Source: Polynucleobacter paneuropaeus (GTDB lineage Bacteria; Pseudomonadota; Gammaproteobacteria; Burkholderiales; Burkholderiaceae). From it: a stretch of 64,000 nt of DNA. The DNA is taken from contig NZ_CP030085.1 of assembly GCF_003261235.1 (NCBI RefSeq), forward strand, positions 186,001 to 250,000. Reading direction: 5' to 3'. The notes beneath the pieces are model-generated. The model saw nothing but the letters and a program-made list of their open reading frames with translations. It had not been told where the DNA came from and searched no databases. The translations under genes were made by a program, and so were the position numbers. Positions 50,968 to 60,441 of the stretch are shown here, in pieces. Numbering within the stretch: position 1 is the first letter of the stretch; every line of letters starts with the position of its first letter.

Positions 50968-52440
50968 CTAAGCGGGTTTTTTAACTACGCTATAGCGAAC
51001 GAGCGTCTTTTTACGGGCTTCATCATGGTCAACAACCGGTAATGGGTAGTCACGCCCCAGAAGCAGCCCTGCAGCTTCGAGTTCAATATGACCAGCTAGC
51101 CAGGGCGCATGAATCGACTTATTGGAGAGTTTTTCAAGCTGTGGGAGATAGCGCCGAATAAATTTACCCTCTGAGTCAAATTTTTCAGACTGAGTAATGG
51201 GATTGAAAATACGAAAGTAGGGCTGCGCATCACATCCCGAAGAGGATGCCCATTGCCAACCGCCATTATTGGACGATAGCTCAAAGTCATTCAGGTGCTC
51301 AGCAAAGTAGGCTTCACCCCAGCGCCAGTCAATCCCAAGATCCTTAGTTAGAAAGCTGGCCACGACCATACGGAGTCGATTATGCATATAGCCGCTTTGA
51401 TTGAGTTGATGCATTGCTGCATCCACTAAGGGATAGCCTGTTTTGCCCTCGCACCAAGCCGTAAAGAGTTTCTTAGCAAGCACACCACTTTCCCAAGTAA
51501 TTTTGTCGTAGTCCGGTTTAAAAGCTTCTCCCTTTGCGAGGCGGGGGTGATTAGCCAGAATCATGAAATAAAAATCACGCCAGATAAGCTCACTTAACCA
51601 AATGGTTGCCCCCATACTTCCTGCCAACATACGACGATGGGCTTCTCTAACCAAGCCACGAATGGACAGCATGCCAAAACGCAGGTGAGTCGATAAATAA
51701 CTAACGCCTTTAATGGCGGGAAAATCTCTACCGATTTGATATTGATCAATGCGGTGTAAAAAATCTTCTAGAAAATGTTGACCACCTGCTGCGCCCGGAG
51801 GCAAATAGGTTTCAATGCCAGTTTTGATGAATCCCATCGACTTTAATGACGGAATGTCTTGATTTAGATTTGCTGGGATCGCTGCATATTGACCTTTTTT
51901 AGCATTGCAGTTGTATGGCTCTAGATCTTTTGCTTGCAGAGTCTTCAGCCAATTATTTTTATAAGGAGTGAAGACTGAGAAAATAGTATTGGAGTTGGTC
52001 AGAATTTCCTTTTTCTCGAAAATGACTTGATCCTTGAAGCTTTCAAAGGCAATACCTGATTTTGCGAGAGAGGATTGAATGTGTTCATCACGCGCAATGG
52101 CCGTTGGCTCGTAATCATGATTAGTAAAAACGGTTTCAACACCAAGCTCTTTGGCGATTTGTGGAATGCATTCCGTTGGCTTGCCAAATTGAACAATGAG
52201 TCCACCACCTTGTTTTCGGAGCTCTTGATCTAACTGCTCTATACCTTGCCAAATGAAATCTACCCGGCGATCAGGCCTTAATCCTTGTTCATTTAGGCCT
52301 TGTTTAAGCAGAGGCGACAAAATAGTGGCATCAAAGATAAAGACCACCCAAACTTGTTGGCTGCTCTTTAGGGCGTGATGGAGGGCCGCATTGTCATATA
52401 GGCGGAGGTCTCGACGGAGCCAAACGAGTGCTTTTTGCAT
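50968..52440 (-). CDS. phrB: Deoxyribodipyrimidine photolyase
   Basis: Starting at the ATG 52438-52440 (MQKALVWLRRDLRLYDNAAL) the product is 490 residues; an upstream ATG at 52467 adds nine. It has the antenna-binding N-terminal alpha/beta domain and the FAD domain with SGYMHNRLRMVVASFLTKDLGIDWRWGE and the signature WQWASSSGCDAQPYFRIFNP. The enzyme repairs cyclobutane pyrimidine dimers with blue light, fitting life in sunlit surface water. Confidence 0.95.
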   Translation of the reverse strand: MQKALVWLRRDLRLYDNAALHHALKSSQQVWVVFIFDATILSPLLKQGLNEQGLRPDRRVDFIWQGIEQLDQELRKQGGGLIVQFGKPTECIPQIAKELGVETVFTNHDYEPTAIARDEHIQSSLAKSGIAFESFKDQVIFEKKEILTNSNTIFSVFTPYKNNWLKTLQAKDLEPYNCNAKKGQYAAIPANLNQDIPSLKSMGFIKTGIETYLPPGAAGGQHFLEDFLHRIDQYQIGRDFPAIKGVSYLSTHLRFGMLSIRGLVREAHRRMLAGSMGATIWLSELIWRDFYFMILANHPRLAKGEAFKPDYDKITWESGVLAKKLFTAWCEGKTGYPLVDAAMHQLNQSGYMHNRLRMVVASFLTKDLGIDWRWGEAYFAEHLNDFELSSNNGGWQWASSSGCDAQPYFRIFNPITQSEKFDSEGKFIRRYLPQLEKLSNKSIHAPWLAGHIELEAAGLLLGRDYPLPVVDHDEARKKTLVRYSVVKKPA

Positions 52441-52509
52441 AGTGAGTATCTTAGGGCTTATTGGCAAAAAGCGCTGAAATAGTACTGATATTCTGTAAAA
52501 TGACTCTAT

Positions 52510-53142
52510 ATGACTTCGGCCAATAAAGCTACCCCAGCTTCAGACCCAGTGTCTCCGATCTTCTATTCTGCAGACCATTTAGCTAATCAGTTTTTAATCG
52601 CCATGCCAGGCATGCTAGATCCTAATTTTGCAGGTTCGGTCATCTACCTTTTTGATCATACCGACCGGGGTGCGATGGGCCTAGTGATTAATCGACCCAC
52701 TGAAGTTGATTTGGCTAGCCTATTTGACAGAATCGAGCTCAAGCTGGAGATAACCCCCTTGCTGGAGCAACCTGTTTATTTTGGTGGTCCAGTCCAGGTG
52801 GAGCGCGGCTTTGTTCTGCATGAGACTCTCGCGGAAACAGCTTACCGCTCTTCATTGATTGTACCGGGCGGCCTCACTATGACGACATCTAAAGATGTTT
52901 TGGAGGATGTTGCAACCGGAAAGGGGCCTAAGCGATTTTTGATGACCCTCGGTTATGCCGGCTGGAGCTCTGGTCAGCTTGAGGAAGAAATTTCTTTAAA
53001 TGGCTGGATGAACATCCCGGTATCTCAAGACCAAATCAGTGACATCATTTTTGATACCCCTTCAAGCCAGCGTTACGAGAGAACGATGGGGCGACTGGGC
53101 TTTGATCTCTCCCATCTTTCAGGAGAGGCAGGTCATGCCTAG
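52510..53142 (+). CDS. YqgE/AlgH family protein
   Basis: The 210-residue protein matches the YqgE/AlgH (DUF179) family: LIAMPGMLDPNFAGSVIYLFDHTDRGAMGLVINRP, with PVYFGGPVQVERGFVLH and LGYAGWSSGQLEEEI. Its biochemical function is unknown. It leads the conserved run yqgE-ruvX-pyrR-pyrB, overlapping ruvX by 8 bp. Confidence 0.95.
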   Translation: MTSANKATPASDPVSPIFYSADHLANQFLIAMPGMLDPNFAGSVIYLFDHTDRGAMGLVINRPTEVDLASLFDRIELKLEITPLLEQPVYFGGPVQVERGFVLHETLAETAYRSSLIVPGGLTMTTSKDVLEDVATGKGPKRFLMTLGYAGWSSGQLEEEISLNGWMNIPVSQDQISDIIFDTPSSQRYERTMGRLGFDLSHLSGEAGHA

Positions 53143-53545
53143 TCCACTTACGGTGATGGGGTTTGACTATGGCACACGCAGAATCGGAATTGCCATCGGA
53201 AATACATTGAGCTGTACAGCGCAAGCTTTAGAAGTGATTGCTCGAGATAATGAAGACGCGCGTTTTGCAGATATTGAATCCTTATTGAAGGAGTGGATGC
53301 CAAATCTCTTGGTGGTTGGAGTGCCAACCCATTCAGATGGTGCCGAGCATGAGATGACAGCGAAAGCGAAGCGATTCGGTAATCAGCTGTCTGGCCGGTT
53401 CAAATTGCCGGTGGAATGGGTGGATGAGCGTTATAGCTCGGTAGTTTTGGAGGGTGATCCCGAGATGCGGGACAATTTGGATGCACATTCTGCGACATTG
53501 CTTTTAGAGCAGTATTTCGCAGAGCACTCCCTTACCGGAAATTGA
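53135..53545 (+). CDS. ruvX: Putative pre-16S rRNA nuclease / Holliday-junction resolvase-like YqgF
   Basis: From the ATG at 53135 (MPSPLTVMGFDYGTRRIGIAIG) the product is 136 residues, normal for YqgF. The RNase H-like fold shows the catalytic Asp in GFDYGTRRIG, LLVVGVPTHSDG, WVDERYSS and DAHSATLLLEQYF with the late Asp. In E. coli the protein processes the 5' end of 16S rRNA. It overlaps yqgE upstream and abuts pyrR. Confidence 0.94.
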   Translation: MPSPLTVMGFDYGTRRIGIAIGNTLSCTAQALEVIARDNEDARFADIESLLKEWMPNLLVVGVPTHSDGAEHEMTAKAKRFGNQLSGRFKLPVEWVDERYSSVVLEGDPEMRDNLDAHSATLLLEQYFAEHSLTGN

Positions 53546-53547
53546 AT

Positions 53548-54048
53548 ATGACGAATGCTGAAGACTTATACGCCAAGCTCTTAAAGAATCTGCGAGACCG
53601 AAAAGATACTTTTGAGTTAGCTGGCCTAGCAATGGGTGGCGCCTGGATTGCAGAACGTTTAGCACGTGATTTATCTTTGCCACACTATGGCGTAATTAAT
53701 GTCGCCTTTCATCGTGATGACTATGCGGAGAAGGGTATGACTGCATTGCGAACTGCTAGCACAATGCCCACTAACCTGCCATTTGAAGTTGCCGGCGCCA
53801 ATATTGTTTTGTTGGACGATGTCTTGTTAACTGGCAGAACAGTCCGCGCTGCCTTGAATGAGTTATTTGATTTTGGTCGACCCGCTAGCGTTGAATTGAT
53901 GGTCTTGGCAGATCGGGGTAAGCATGAGTTACCGGTGATGGCAGATTTTGTTGGTGAAGAAGTGAGTATTCCGGATCACCAAATTTTGGTACTTGATAAA
54001 AATACTTCAGGCCAGTTTAGCTTTCAAATTGAGGAGCGCGCTTCATGA
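53548..54048 (+). CDS. pyrR: PyrR bifunctional protein (pyrimidine regulator / uracil phosphoribosyltransferase)
   Basis: I choose the ATG at 53548 (166 residues); a TTG at 53542 overlapping the ruvX stop is possible. The PRPP-binding motif is VLLDDVLLTGRTVRAALNEL, with AGLAMGGAWIAERLA and VNVAFHRDDYAEKGM earlier in the chain. Bacillus PyrR binds pyr mRNA; in proteobacteria the regulatory role is less certain. It overlaps the pyrB start by 4 bp (ATGA). Confidence 0.92.
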   Translation: MTNAEDLYAKLLKNLRDRKDTFELAGLAMGGAWIAERLARDLSLPHYGVINVAFHRDDYAEKGMTALRTASTMPTNLPFEVAGANIVLLDDVLLTGRTVRAALNELFDFGRPASVELMVLADRGKHELPVMADFVGEEVSIPDHQILVLDKNTSGQFSFQIEERAS

Positions 54049-55013
54049 GTGAAGTAAAACAGATCGTGAATCAATTGAATGCCGAAGGTAATTTAAGACA
54101 CCTCCTAACGCTAGAGGGTATGCCTAAAGAGCAGATTATTCACATATTAGATACAGCCCAACAATTTGTTAGTGTGACCGATCCAGCTAGAGAGGTAAAG
54201 AAGGTTCCCTTGCTACGAGGAAAGAGCGTCTTCAATCTTTTCTTTGAAAACTCGACCCGCACTCGTACGACTTTTGAAATCGCTGCCAACCGTTTATCGG
54301 CTGATGTCATTAATCTGGATATTTCAACCTCGTCAACTGCAAAAGGCGAAAGTCTATTGGATACGATTGATAACTTAGTCGCGATGCAGGCCGATATTTT
54401 TATCGTGCGCCATAGTGTTTCTAAGGCTCCAATTGAGATTGCCCAACACGTGCCAGATCATGTGCACGTTGTTAATGCGGGAGATGGTAGTCATCAACAT
54501 CCGACTCAGGGCTTGTTAGATATGTACACGATGCGGCACTTTAAGAGAGATTTCAAGGGTCTTAAGGTGGCAATCATTGGTGACATCGTCCATAGCCGTG
54601 TGGCTAAATCCAATATCTTTGCTTTAAGAACATTGGGTTGTGAAGATATCCACGTGATCGGCCCTGAAAGTCTATTACCAAAAGATCTTGATATGTTGGG
54701 TGTGAAAGTCTTTCACAGTATGGAAGAGGGCTTGAAGGGTGTTGATGTTGTCATGACTCTGCGGATTCAGAAAGAACGGATGGAAGCAGGTCAGGTACCA
54801 GAAGGAGAGGCCTTCTTTAAGCAGTATGGATTAACTCCCGCTCGATTAGCCCTTGCTAAATCGGATGCGATTGTGATGCATCCTGGCCCAATGAATCGTG
54901 GGGTGGAGATTGATTCTGCCGTTGCTGATGGACCTCAATCCGTCATCCTGAACCAAGTCACTTTTGGCATCGCAGTGCGCATGGCAGTCATGTCTATTGT
55001 GGCTGGTAACTAA
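54045..55013 (+). CDS. pyrB: Aspartate carbamoyltransferase catalytic subunit
   Basis: The 322-residue enzyme commits carbamoyl phosphate to pyrimidine synthesis. It has the carbamoyl-phosphate motif FENSTRTRTTFEIAANRL near residues 66-83, SSTAKGESLLDTIDNL (loop 80s), and DGSHQHPTQGLLDMYTM. Betaproteobacterial relatives usually have pyrC next; here a glycosyltransferase begins 28 bp downstream. Confidence 0.97.
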   Translation: MSEVKQIVNQLNAEGNLRHLLTLEGMPKEQIIHILDTAQQFVSVTDPAREVKKVPLLRGKSVFNLFFENSTRTRTTFEIAANRLSADVINLDISTSSTAKGESLLDTIDNLVAMQADIFIVRHSVSKAPIEIAQHVPDHVHVVNAGDGSHQHPTQGLLDMYTMRHFKRDFKGLKVAIIGDIVHSRVAKSNIFALRTLGCEDIHVIGPESLLPKDLDMLGVKVFHSMEEGLKGVDVVMTLRIQKERMEAGQVPEGEAFFKQYGLTPARLALAKSDAIVMHPGPMNRGVEIDSAVADGPQSVILNQVTFGIAVRMAVMSIVAGN

Positions 55014-55041
55014 ACCTGTTTTTAGTAAAGCCAGTCTAATC

Positions 55042-56364
55042 ATGTCTGCAGATCAGCGCTGGCTCATTTTGTCGCATGGCTTCAATATGGATGGCCGCGC
55101 TGCTAGCCAAACTATTACCGATAAAATCCCCTATTTATTAAAGGCTGGCATTAAGCCAACCGTCTTTAGTGCAATCACTGGTATTCAAGATCAGCGCTTT
55201 TTGCATCGACAATTTCTAGCTTGGGGCCCATCAGCTTTTCGCTTTGACTTCCGTCATTGGTTTGCCAATCAGTACGGGCGCGGAATTGCGTACAAAATAA
55301 TGACTGGTTTAATCTCAACCCTCTTATCGCCATTCATTGCTTTAGAAAAATTGTGTTTGGGTTATTCAAGTCAGTGGTCTTGGGCAATGCCTGCTTTTTT
55401 GCATGGACTTCAGTTGATTCGATCTGGGCATGTAGACGTGGTCTACAGCACAGGTGGCGCATGGTCTGCGCATCTGGCAGCTTTATGGCTAAAGAAAGCT
55501 ACTGGTGTGAAATGGTTAGCGGAGATTCATGATCCGATGGTCATTCGGAGCAGCCCAGAAGATATTGGGACTGCGATCCCCAAAAATCGTGATGCACGAT
55601 TTAGACAATATTTAGAGCGTCAAATGATTAATCATGCTGATCATGTTTGGTGGTTTACCGAGGGCGCACTTTATTATGCAAAGCAACGTAACCCGCTGTT
55701 AAATACAGCTGGGTACGCTAATGGCTTTGTAGTTCTGCCCGGTGCAGAGCCTCCTGGAGGTTTAGCTAGCCCAAAGCCCCATGTTTATTCAAGCAAACTC
55801 AATCTCTCCCACTTTGGCTCTTTGGCAAACGATCGCTCCTTATCTACCATCCTGAAAGCTTTAAGTGCGTTGCTAAAAAAATATCCTGAGGCGAAAGAGA
55901 GTATCCGCATTCATGCTTATGGTGCTGCTTTAGATTCCCTAAGTATCGAGGCGATTAAAAAAGGTGGATATGAGAATGTATTGATCGCCCATGGCCGCTT
56001 AGAAAAAGATCCTCAGACAGGAAAATCTGGCCGCGAGCGTGTGGTTCAGAAGATGCAGGATGCTGATGTGTTGATTCTCCTGCACGGCAATGATGAGTGG
56101 TGCGCAGAATATATCCCCTCTAAGTTTTATGAGTACCTCTGGACGGGTAGACCAATTTGGGGCATTACCCATCGCAACCTACAGTTAGACGGAATGCTCC
56201 AAGATCGCGGGGCTTATTTGAGCCAAGTGGGAGACGATGGAGGGATTGGGGCGACTTTAGAGAAAATCTGGTTAGATTGGAAGAATCAAGGTTTAATAGA
56301 GCCAAAGTGGCATCCGATGGGTGTTGATCAGGCAGTTGTTAGAATACTCAATAACCAAAAATAA
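55042..56364 (+). CDS. GT-B glycosyltransferase (GT4-like), surface polysaccharide
   Basis: The ATG at 55042 (MSADQRWLILSHGFNMDGRA) gives 440 residues; the frame is open back into pyrB but the upstream part lacks similarity. The N-terminal Rossmann-like half has WLAEIHDPMVIR, and the C-terminal half the typical donor-binding segment EYIPSKFYEYLWTGRPIWGI with the conserved Glu. Sugar donor and acceptor are unknown. It is the first gene of the polysaccharide locus. Confidence 0.82.
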   Translation: MSADQRWLILSHGFNMDGRAASQTITDKIPYLLKAGIKPTVFSAITGIQDQRFLHRQFLAWGPSAFRFDFRHWFANQYGRGIAYKIMTGLISTLLSPFIALEKLCLGYSSQWSWAMPAFLHGLQLIRSGHVDVVYSTGGAWSAHLAALWLKKATGVKWLAEIHDPMVIRSSPEDIGTAIPKNRDARFRQYLERQMINHADHVWWFTEGALYYAKQRNPLLNTAGYANGFVVLPGAEPPGGLASPKPHVYSSKLNLSHFGSLANDRSLSTILKALSALLKKYPEAKESIRIHAYGAALDSLSIEAIKKGGYENVLIAHGRLEKDPQTGKSGRERVVQKMQDADVLILLHGNDEWCAEYIPSKFYEYLWTGRPIWGITHRNLQLDGMLQDRGAYLSQVGDDGGIGATLEKIWLDWKNQGLIEPKWHPMGVDQAVVRILNNQK

Positions 56365-56374
56365 GCTACTGACC

Positions 56375-57301
56375 ATGTTCAATCTTGTTCTCTACTGCTG
56401 CACCTTTCGCAAAGATTTAAAAAGAACAATCAAGCTGGCCGAAAGTATTCGCAAGCACAATAAAGCTCACATTCCTTTTTACATTTCAGTGCCTGCTGAA
56501 GATGTGAATCTGTTTAAGGCCCATTTAGCCGGATTTGGCACCCTTATTTTTGATGAAAAAGACATCTTTAACGCAAACCCTAAACTGGATATTGCAAAGT
56601 TGTACTCCATTCGGGGTGGTTTGCGTCAGCAAGTCATTAAGTCAGAGTTTTGGAGATTAGGAATTTCAGAGAATTATTTGGTTTTAGATTCAGACTGTAT
56701 TTTCATGCGAGACTTTGATGAGAAGGATTTCCTTGCCAAAGATGACATTCCCTATTCAGTCATTCATGAAGGTCGTGATGTGCTGCAGGCTACAGAGCGC
56801 TTCGGTCCCAAGAAAATACGTCAACACTTTTTGGCTGATCGTGAGCCAATTAAGCAGGCGCTGGGCCGCGCTGGCGCTACATATGACTTTGGATATGCCC
56901 CCTTTTTATGGAGCAGAAAGGTTTGGGAATCTCTCGATATTAATTACTTAACACCCAACAGCATGAATTTCTTAGATGCCGTCTTGCTCTGCGGCTCAGA
57001 ATTTACATGGTACGGTGAATCTTTGATTAACTTCAGGGCAATTCCCATTTTCCCTCGAGAGCAATTGTTCAAGCATTATCACTATGAGCATCAATTGTGG
57101 GCGGACCAGATCTTAGGGTACAAAGAAAAAGTATTAGCTCATGATTATTTGGGTGTAGTTTACCAATCAAACTGGGAAAGCTGGGGCGACTTTGGGCCCT
57201 CTAATAAGACTGTTCCATCAAGACTTTGGCGCTCAATTAAGCGGCTTATCAAAAAAGCTTGGTTCAAGATAAAGCTTCTGTCTGGTTCTATAGTCCAGTA
57301 G
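56375..57301 (+). CDS. DUF6492-like family protein, putative GT-A glycosyltransferase
   Basis: From the ATG at 56375 (MFNLVLYCCTFRKDLKRTIKLAE) the product has 308 residues. It resembles the DUF6492 group: an N-terminal nucleotide-sugar-binding-like start, then WRLGISENYLVLDSDCIFMRDF with a DxD-type motif (DSD near residue 113), and a tryptophan/tyrosine-rich acceptor region. This suggests a transferase, but no activity is known. The next gene starts 11 bp later on the same strand. Confidence 0.7.
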   Translation: MFNLVLYCCTFRKDLKRTIKLAESIRKHNKAHIPFYISVPAEDVNLFKAHLAGFGTLIFDEKDIFNANPKLDIAKLYSIRGGLRQQVIKSEFWRLGISENYLVLDSDCIFMRDFDEKDFLAKDDIPYSVIHEGRDVLQATERFGPKKIRQHFLADREPIKQALGRAGATYDFGYAPFLWSRKVWESLDINYLTPNSMNFLDAVLLCGSEFTWYGESLINFRAIPIFPREQLFKHYHYEHQLWADQILGYKEKVLAHDYLGVVYQSNWESWGDFGPSNKTVPSRLWRSIKRLIKKAWFKIKLLSGSIVQ

Positions 57302-57312
57302 AGAAGCTGGTA

Positions 57313-58104
57313 ATGCTCAATTTATCCTCTGTCACTCTAATTTGCGTTGAAACCAGAGACCCTAAGTTGGCCGAATGGGCAATAGCGCGGTGTTTGCAGG
57401 GTGTTCAATTTACCAAGGTCATCTTATTTACTGATCTTGAGCGTATTGACATTAGGAAATCTGGTATTGAGTATATTCAGGCTCCACCAATCAAAAATAC
57501 GAGGGACTATTCTCTTTTTCTGCTCCAAGGAATTGAACCCCATGTGCAGACCAGTCATGCTTTAGTGATTCAGTGGGATAGTTTTATTACTCATCCGGAG
57601 CTTTGGCGCGAAGAGTTCCTGCAATATGACTATATTGGGCCAATATGGCCTCATCATCCAGAAACACCAGTGGGCAATGGCGGCTTCTCATTGCGCTCCA
57701 AGAAATTACTGGAAGTGATGAAGCAGCCCGGTTTCCACCCTAAACATCCTGAAGACTATTGCATTGCTGCAGACAATAAAGTTTTTCTTAACAACCATGG
57801 TGTTCAAATTGCTCCCAGGGAGATCGCAGAGCAATTTGCTGTAGAGCGCTCTAAGTGGCATGAGGCTTTTGGGTTCCATGGTTTTTTTAACTTTGCGCGC
57901 GTACTAGATGATACGTCTCTGAAACAATTCTTAGCAATGCTCCCGACTTCCTACCTAGGAGGTATAGATACATATGATCTAGTTACGTACCTCATTGAAC
58001 AAAATCGAATGCTGCTTGCAAAGCAAATCATCGAAAATATTCCTTTCCGGTGGAAAATGAGAAAATGTTTTTTCAAAGCCAAGTTTAGGATGCTGACCCA
58101 TTAG
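57313..58104 (+). CDS. DUF5672-like family protein, putative glycosyltransferase
   Basis: Taking the ATG at 57313 (MLNLSSVTLICVETRDPKLAEW) gives 263 residues. The segment LVIQWDSFITHPELW, then YDYIGPIWPHHPETPVGNGGFSLRSKKLLE, is characteristic of DUF5672, which is related to GT-A transferases; the WDSF stretch takes the place of a DxD. Function is unknown. It forms a tandem with the DUF6492-like gene. Confidence 0.72.
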   Translation: MLNLSSVTLICVETRDPKLAEWAIARCLQGVQFTKVILFTDLERIDIRKSGIEYIQAPPIKNTRDYSLFLLQGIEPHVQTSHALVIQWDSFITHPELWREEFLQYDYIGPIWPHHPETPVGNGGFSLRSKKLLEVMKQPGFHPKHPEDYCIAADNKVFLNNHGVQIAPREIAEQFAVERSKWHEAFGFHGFFNFARVLDDTSLKQFLAMLPTSYLGGIDTYDLVTYLIEQNRMLLAKQIIENIPFRWKMRKCFFKAKFRMLTH

Positions 58105-58113
58105 GATAAAAAT

Positions 58114-59451
58114 ATGCAGAAGATATATTTGACTCAAAGAAATTGGGCTAGTCTGTCAGCCTTGAGCGTATTTACTTTAATGTTTATTTGGGTATTGCCT
58201 AATACGATAGCTCTGAGACACTTTCTTCTTGCAATAGGGGCAATTTCTGGGGTTTTGCTGATTAAAGAAAATTGGTCAAGCTTTAGGAGTTTGAAGCTGC
58301 AACTTATACCGCTTTATTCAATTTTAGGATTATTTTTTTGGGTCGGAGTTCACTATTATTTCTTTTCACTTAATCCTGATTTAGAGCTCAGTGAGATAAA
58401 AGGCCTATGGGCGCGAACCTTTGCCGGATCAATTATGGCAATTGGATTCGGAGTGGCTTTATGCCAATTTAAAGATCTACGTAAATACTTTTATGTTGGT
58501 GTTTTTGCTGTGCCCGTTATTAATATATTGGCTTATATATATGATTCCTATTTGCATGGGGGACTCATCAATCCTAATGAATTCATTTTCTTTTTATTTG
58601 CGAAAATTGAAACAGCCTATTTTGGAGGAATTGCAGCCTCAGTTGCAGTAGCAAGCATCATTTATTTTATTATTAATAGCGATGATCCAAAAAGATATAA
58701 GCAGATTACTTTGTATGTAATAGGATTATTGATAGTTGTTATTGCGGATGTTATCTCGAATACTAAGAATGGTATTTTGATCGCTATGCTAATAATTTTT
58801 TTGCTTCTTATGGTGGTCTTTGCACACGCATTGTTTTTTGTAAAAAGTAAAAATAACAAATTTTTGGAAATTACAGTTATCGTGATCGTTCTCCTTATTT
58901 CAGGATTTGTTTGGAATGCTCAAAAGCAATTAGCTAGTCGCGGCTGGGATACGATTTTTCAAGATACTCAGCTTGCCATGGAGATAGATAAAAATACCCA
59001 GTGGCAATATGCGGAAGGTTCTCGTCCTTTGCCATTAAATTCGGCTGGACTTCAGCCCGCACTCAATACCTATTCGCGGGTGGCCTGGGCTACAGTTGGA
59101 GTCCGATTAATTGCCCAACATCCCCTGGGTTATGGGTCAGTCAATAGATCATTTGATAAGTTGCAAGATTTTGCAAACATCTATCATGAGCATACAGGGC
59201 AGACACATAGTGGCTGGGTAGATTTTGGTCTCGGATTTGGTCTGCCGGGACTTTTCTTTATCTTTTCAGCGATTATCTCAGTTATCTTTATGGGATTCCG
59301 AAGAACAGATAGGTTGAGTCTAATTGCGATGATGATAGCTCTTATGCTGATTCCATTTTGCCTTACATCGGAAATGAGCTACAAGCAGTATTTTGAATCA
59401 ACGATTTTTTTTCTAACATTATGTGGAACTTTTATAGCATTAAAAAACTAG
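58114..59451 (+). CDS. O-antigen ligase/polymerase-like polytopic membrane protein
   Basis: The 445-residue protein has about 11 hydrophobic segments and a large periplasmic loop between about residues 265 and 370 containing YSRVAWATVGVRLIAQHPLGYG and HEHTGQTHSGWVDFGLGFGLPGLFF. This is the Wzy_C/O-antigen ligase pattern (WaaL, Wzy or pilin glycosylation ligase). Which of these it is cannot be decided. Codon use is clearly AT-richer than in the housekeeping genes, a sign of transfer. Confidence 0.82.
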   Translation: MQKIYLTQRNWASLSALSVFTLMFIWVLPNTIALRHFLLAIGAISGVLLIKENWSSFRSLKLQLIPLYSILGLFFWVGVHYYFFSLNPDLELSEIKGLWARTFAGSIMAIGFGVALCQFKDLRKYFYVGVFAVPVINILAYIYDSYLHGGLINPNEFIFFLFAKIETAYFGGIAASVAVASIIYFIINSDDPKRYKQITLYVIGLLIVVIADVISNTKNGILIAMLIIFLLLMVVFAHALFFVKSKNNKFLEITVIVIVLLISGFVWNAQKQLASRGWDTIFQDTQLAMEIDKNTQWQYAEGSRPLPLNSAGLQPALNTYSRVAWATVGVRLIAQHPLGYGSVNRSFDKLQDFANIYHEHTGQTHSGWVDFGLGFGLPGLFFIFSAIISVIFMGFRRTDRLSLIAMMIALMLIPFCLTSEMSYKQYFESTIFFLTLCGTFIALKN

Positions 59452-59505
59452 TGGTATAAAAATATATTAATTAAGCAATAATCAATCAATAAAAGACGCT
59501 TTAAT

Positions 59506-60441
59506 TTGAATTCAAATATAAAAAATATTTGTTTTATAAATAATTTCAATAATGAAAGCTTCATTGAATCCTGCCTAAAATCTGTTTTCAATCAAACTAG
59601 GCCTTTTGATGAGATTATTATTGTTGATGATGGATCGACTGACCGATCGCTAGAAGTGATAAGTCATTTTTTAATAGATCATAAAAATTTACAAATTCTT
59701 CAGAAAGAAAATCAAGGTCAGCTATCAACATTTAATGAAGCACTTTTATTGATTCCAGATAAAGCACAAATTTTTTTATTAGATGGTGATGATCTTTATC
59801 CTCGGGACTACTTAGAAGCGACTTTAAAAGCAATTGGAAGAAGTCAGTGGGATTTTGCATTTTGCGATAGAGAGGGCTTTGAGGGGGAACAATATGCTCC
59901 TAAGTCGGCCATGCTAAATGAGCTTCCAAGCTATTATTTTTACGAAACTTCAGCATTAGTTAGAAGTAGGGAGTGCTGGATTGGAAATGCTACCTCATGT
60001 ATTTCACTATCGTCCGAGTTATTTAAAAAAATATTTCCCTATCCTATTGGCCGGATGAAAAAATACTGGGCAGATGATCATTTAATCTACATATCATCAG
60101 TTTTAGGCGCAGAGAAAATTTACCTACCATCGGTTAGGATTGGCTGGCGTAATCATTTAAACAATATTACCAAGCTTCCTTATTCTGAAGATGACATAAA
60201 AAGTCGTCATCTTGCTATAGCAAAGGCTATAAATTGGTACTGTGATAAGTACTGTATAGCTCGTTATCCAGGCATTTTAGAATATTTTAAAGAATACAAA
60301 ATGCTTGGCCCACATTGGCAAAAGCAACTCGATTTACCGAATCAATACCGCATGCTGAATAGATTGTTGCGCGATCTTGCGAAGCAATTTTATAAAAACC
60401 ATTTAAGTGCAGTAAGGAAGATATTTATTAAGGACTTGTAA
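59506..60441 (+). CDS. Family 2 glycosyltransferase
   Basis: The 311-residue GT-A enzyme has FIESCLKSVFNQTRPFDEIIIVDDGSTDRS (nucleotide-binding) near residues 18-47 and LLDGDDLYPRDYLEA (DxD-like GDD near 95). The only plausible start is TTG at 59506 because no in-frame ATG lies near the fold's beginning, and the ribosome-binding site is weak. Its 3' end overlaps the convergent GT17-like gene by 39 bp. DNA is AT-rich. Confidence 0.82.
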   Translation: MNSNIKNICFINNFNNESFIESCLKSVFNQTRPFDEIIIVDDGSTDRSLEVISHFLIDHKNLQILQKENQGQLSTFNEALLLIPDKAQIFLLDGDDLYPRDYLEATLKAIGRSQWDFAFCDREGFEGEQYAPKSAMLNELPSYYFYETSALVRSRECWIGNATSCISLSSELFKKIFPYPIGRMKKYWADDHLIYISSVLGAEKIYLPSVRIGWRNHLNNITKLPYSEDDIKSRHLAIAKAINWYCDKYCIARYPGILEYFKEYKMLGPHWQKQLDLPNQYRMLNRLLRDLAKQFYKNHLSAVRKIFIKDL

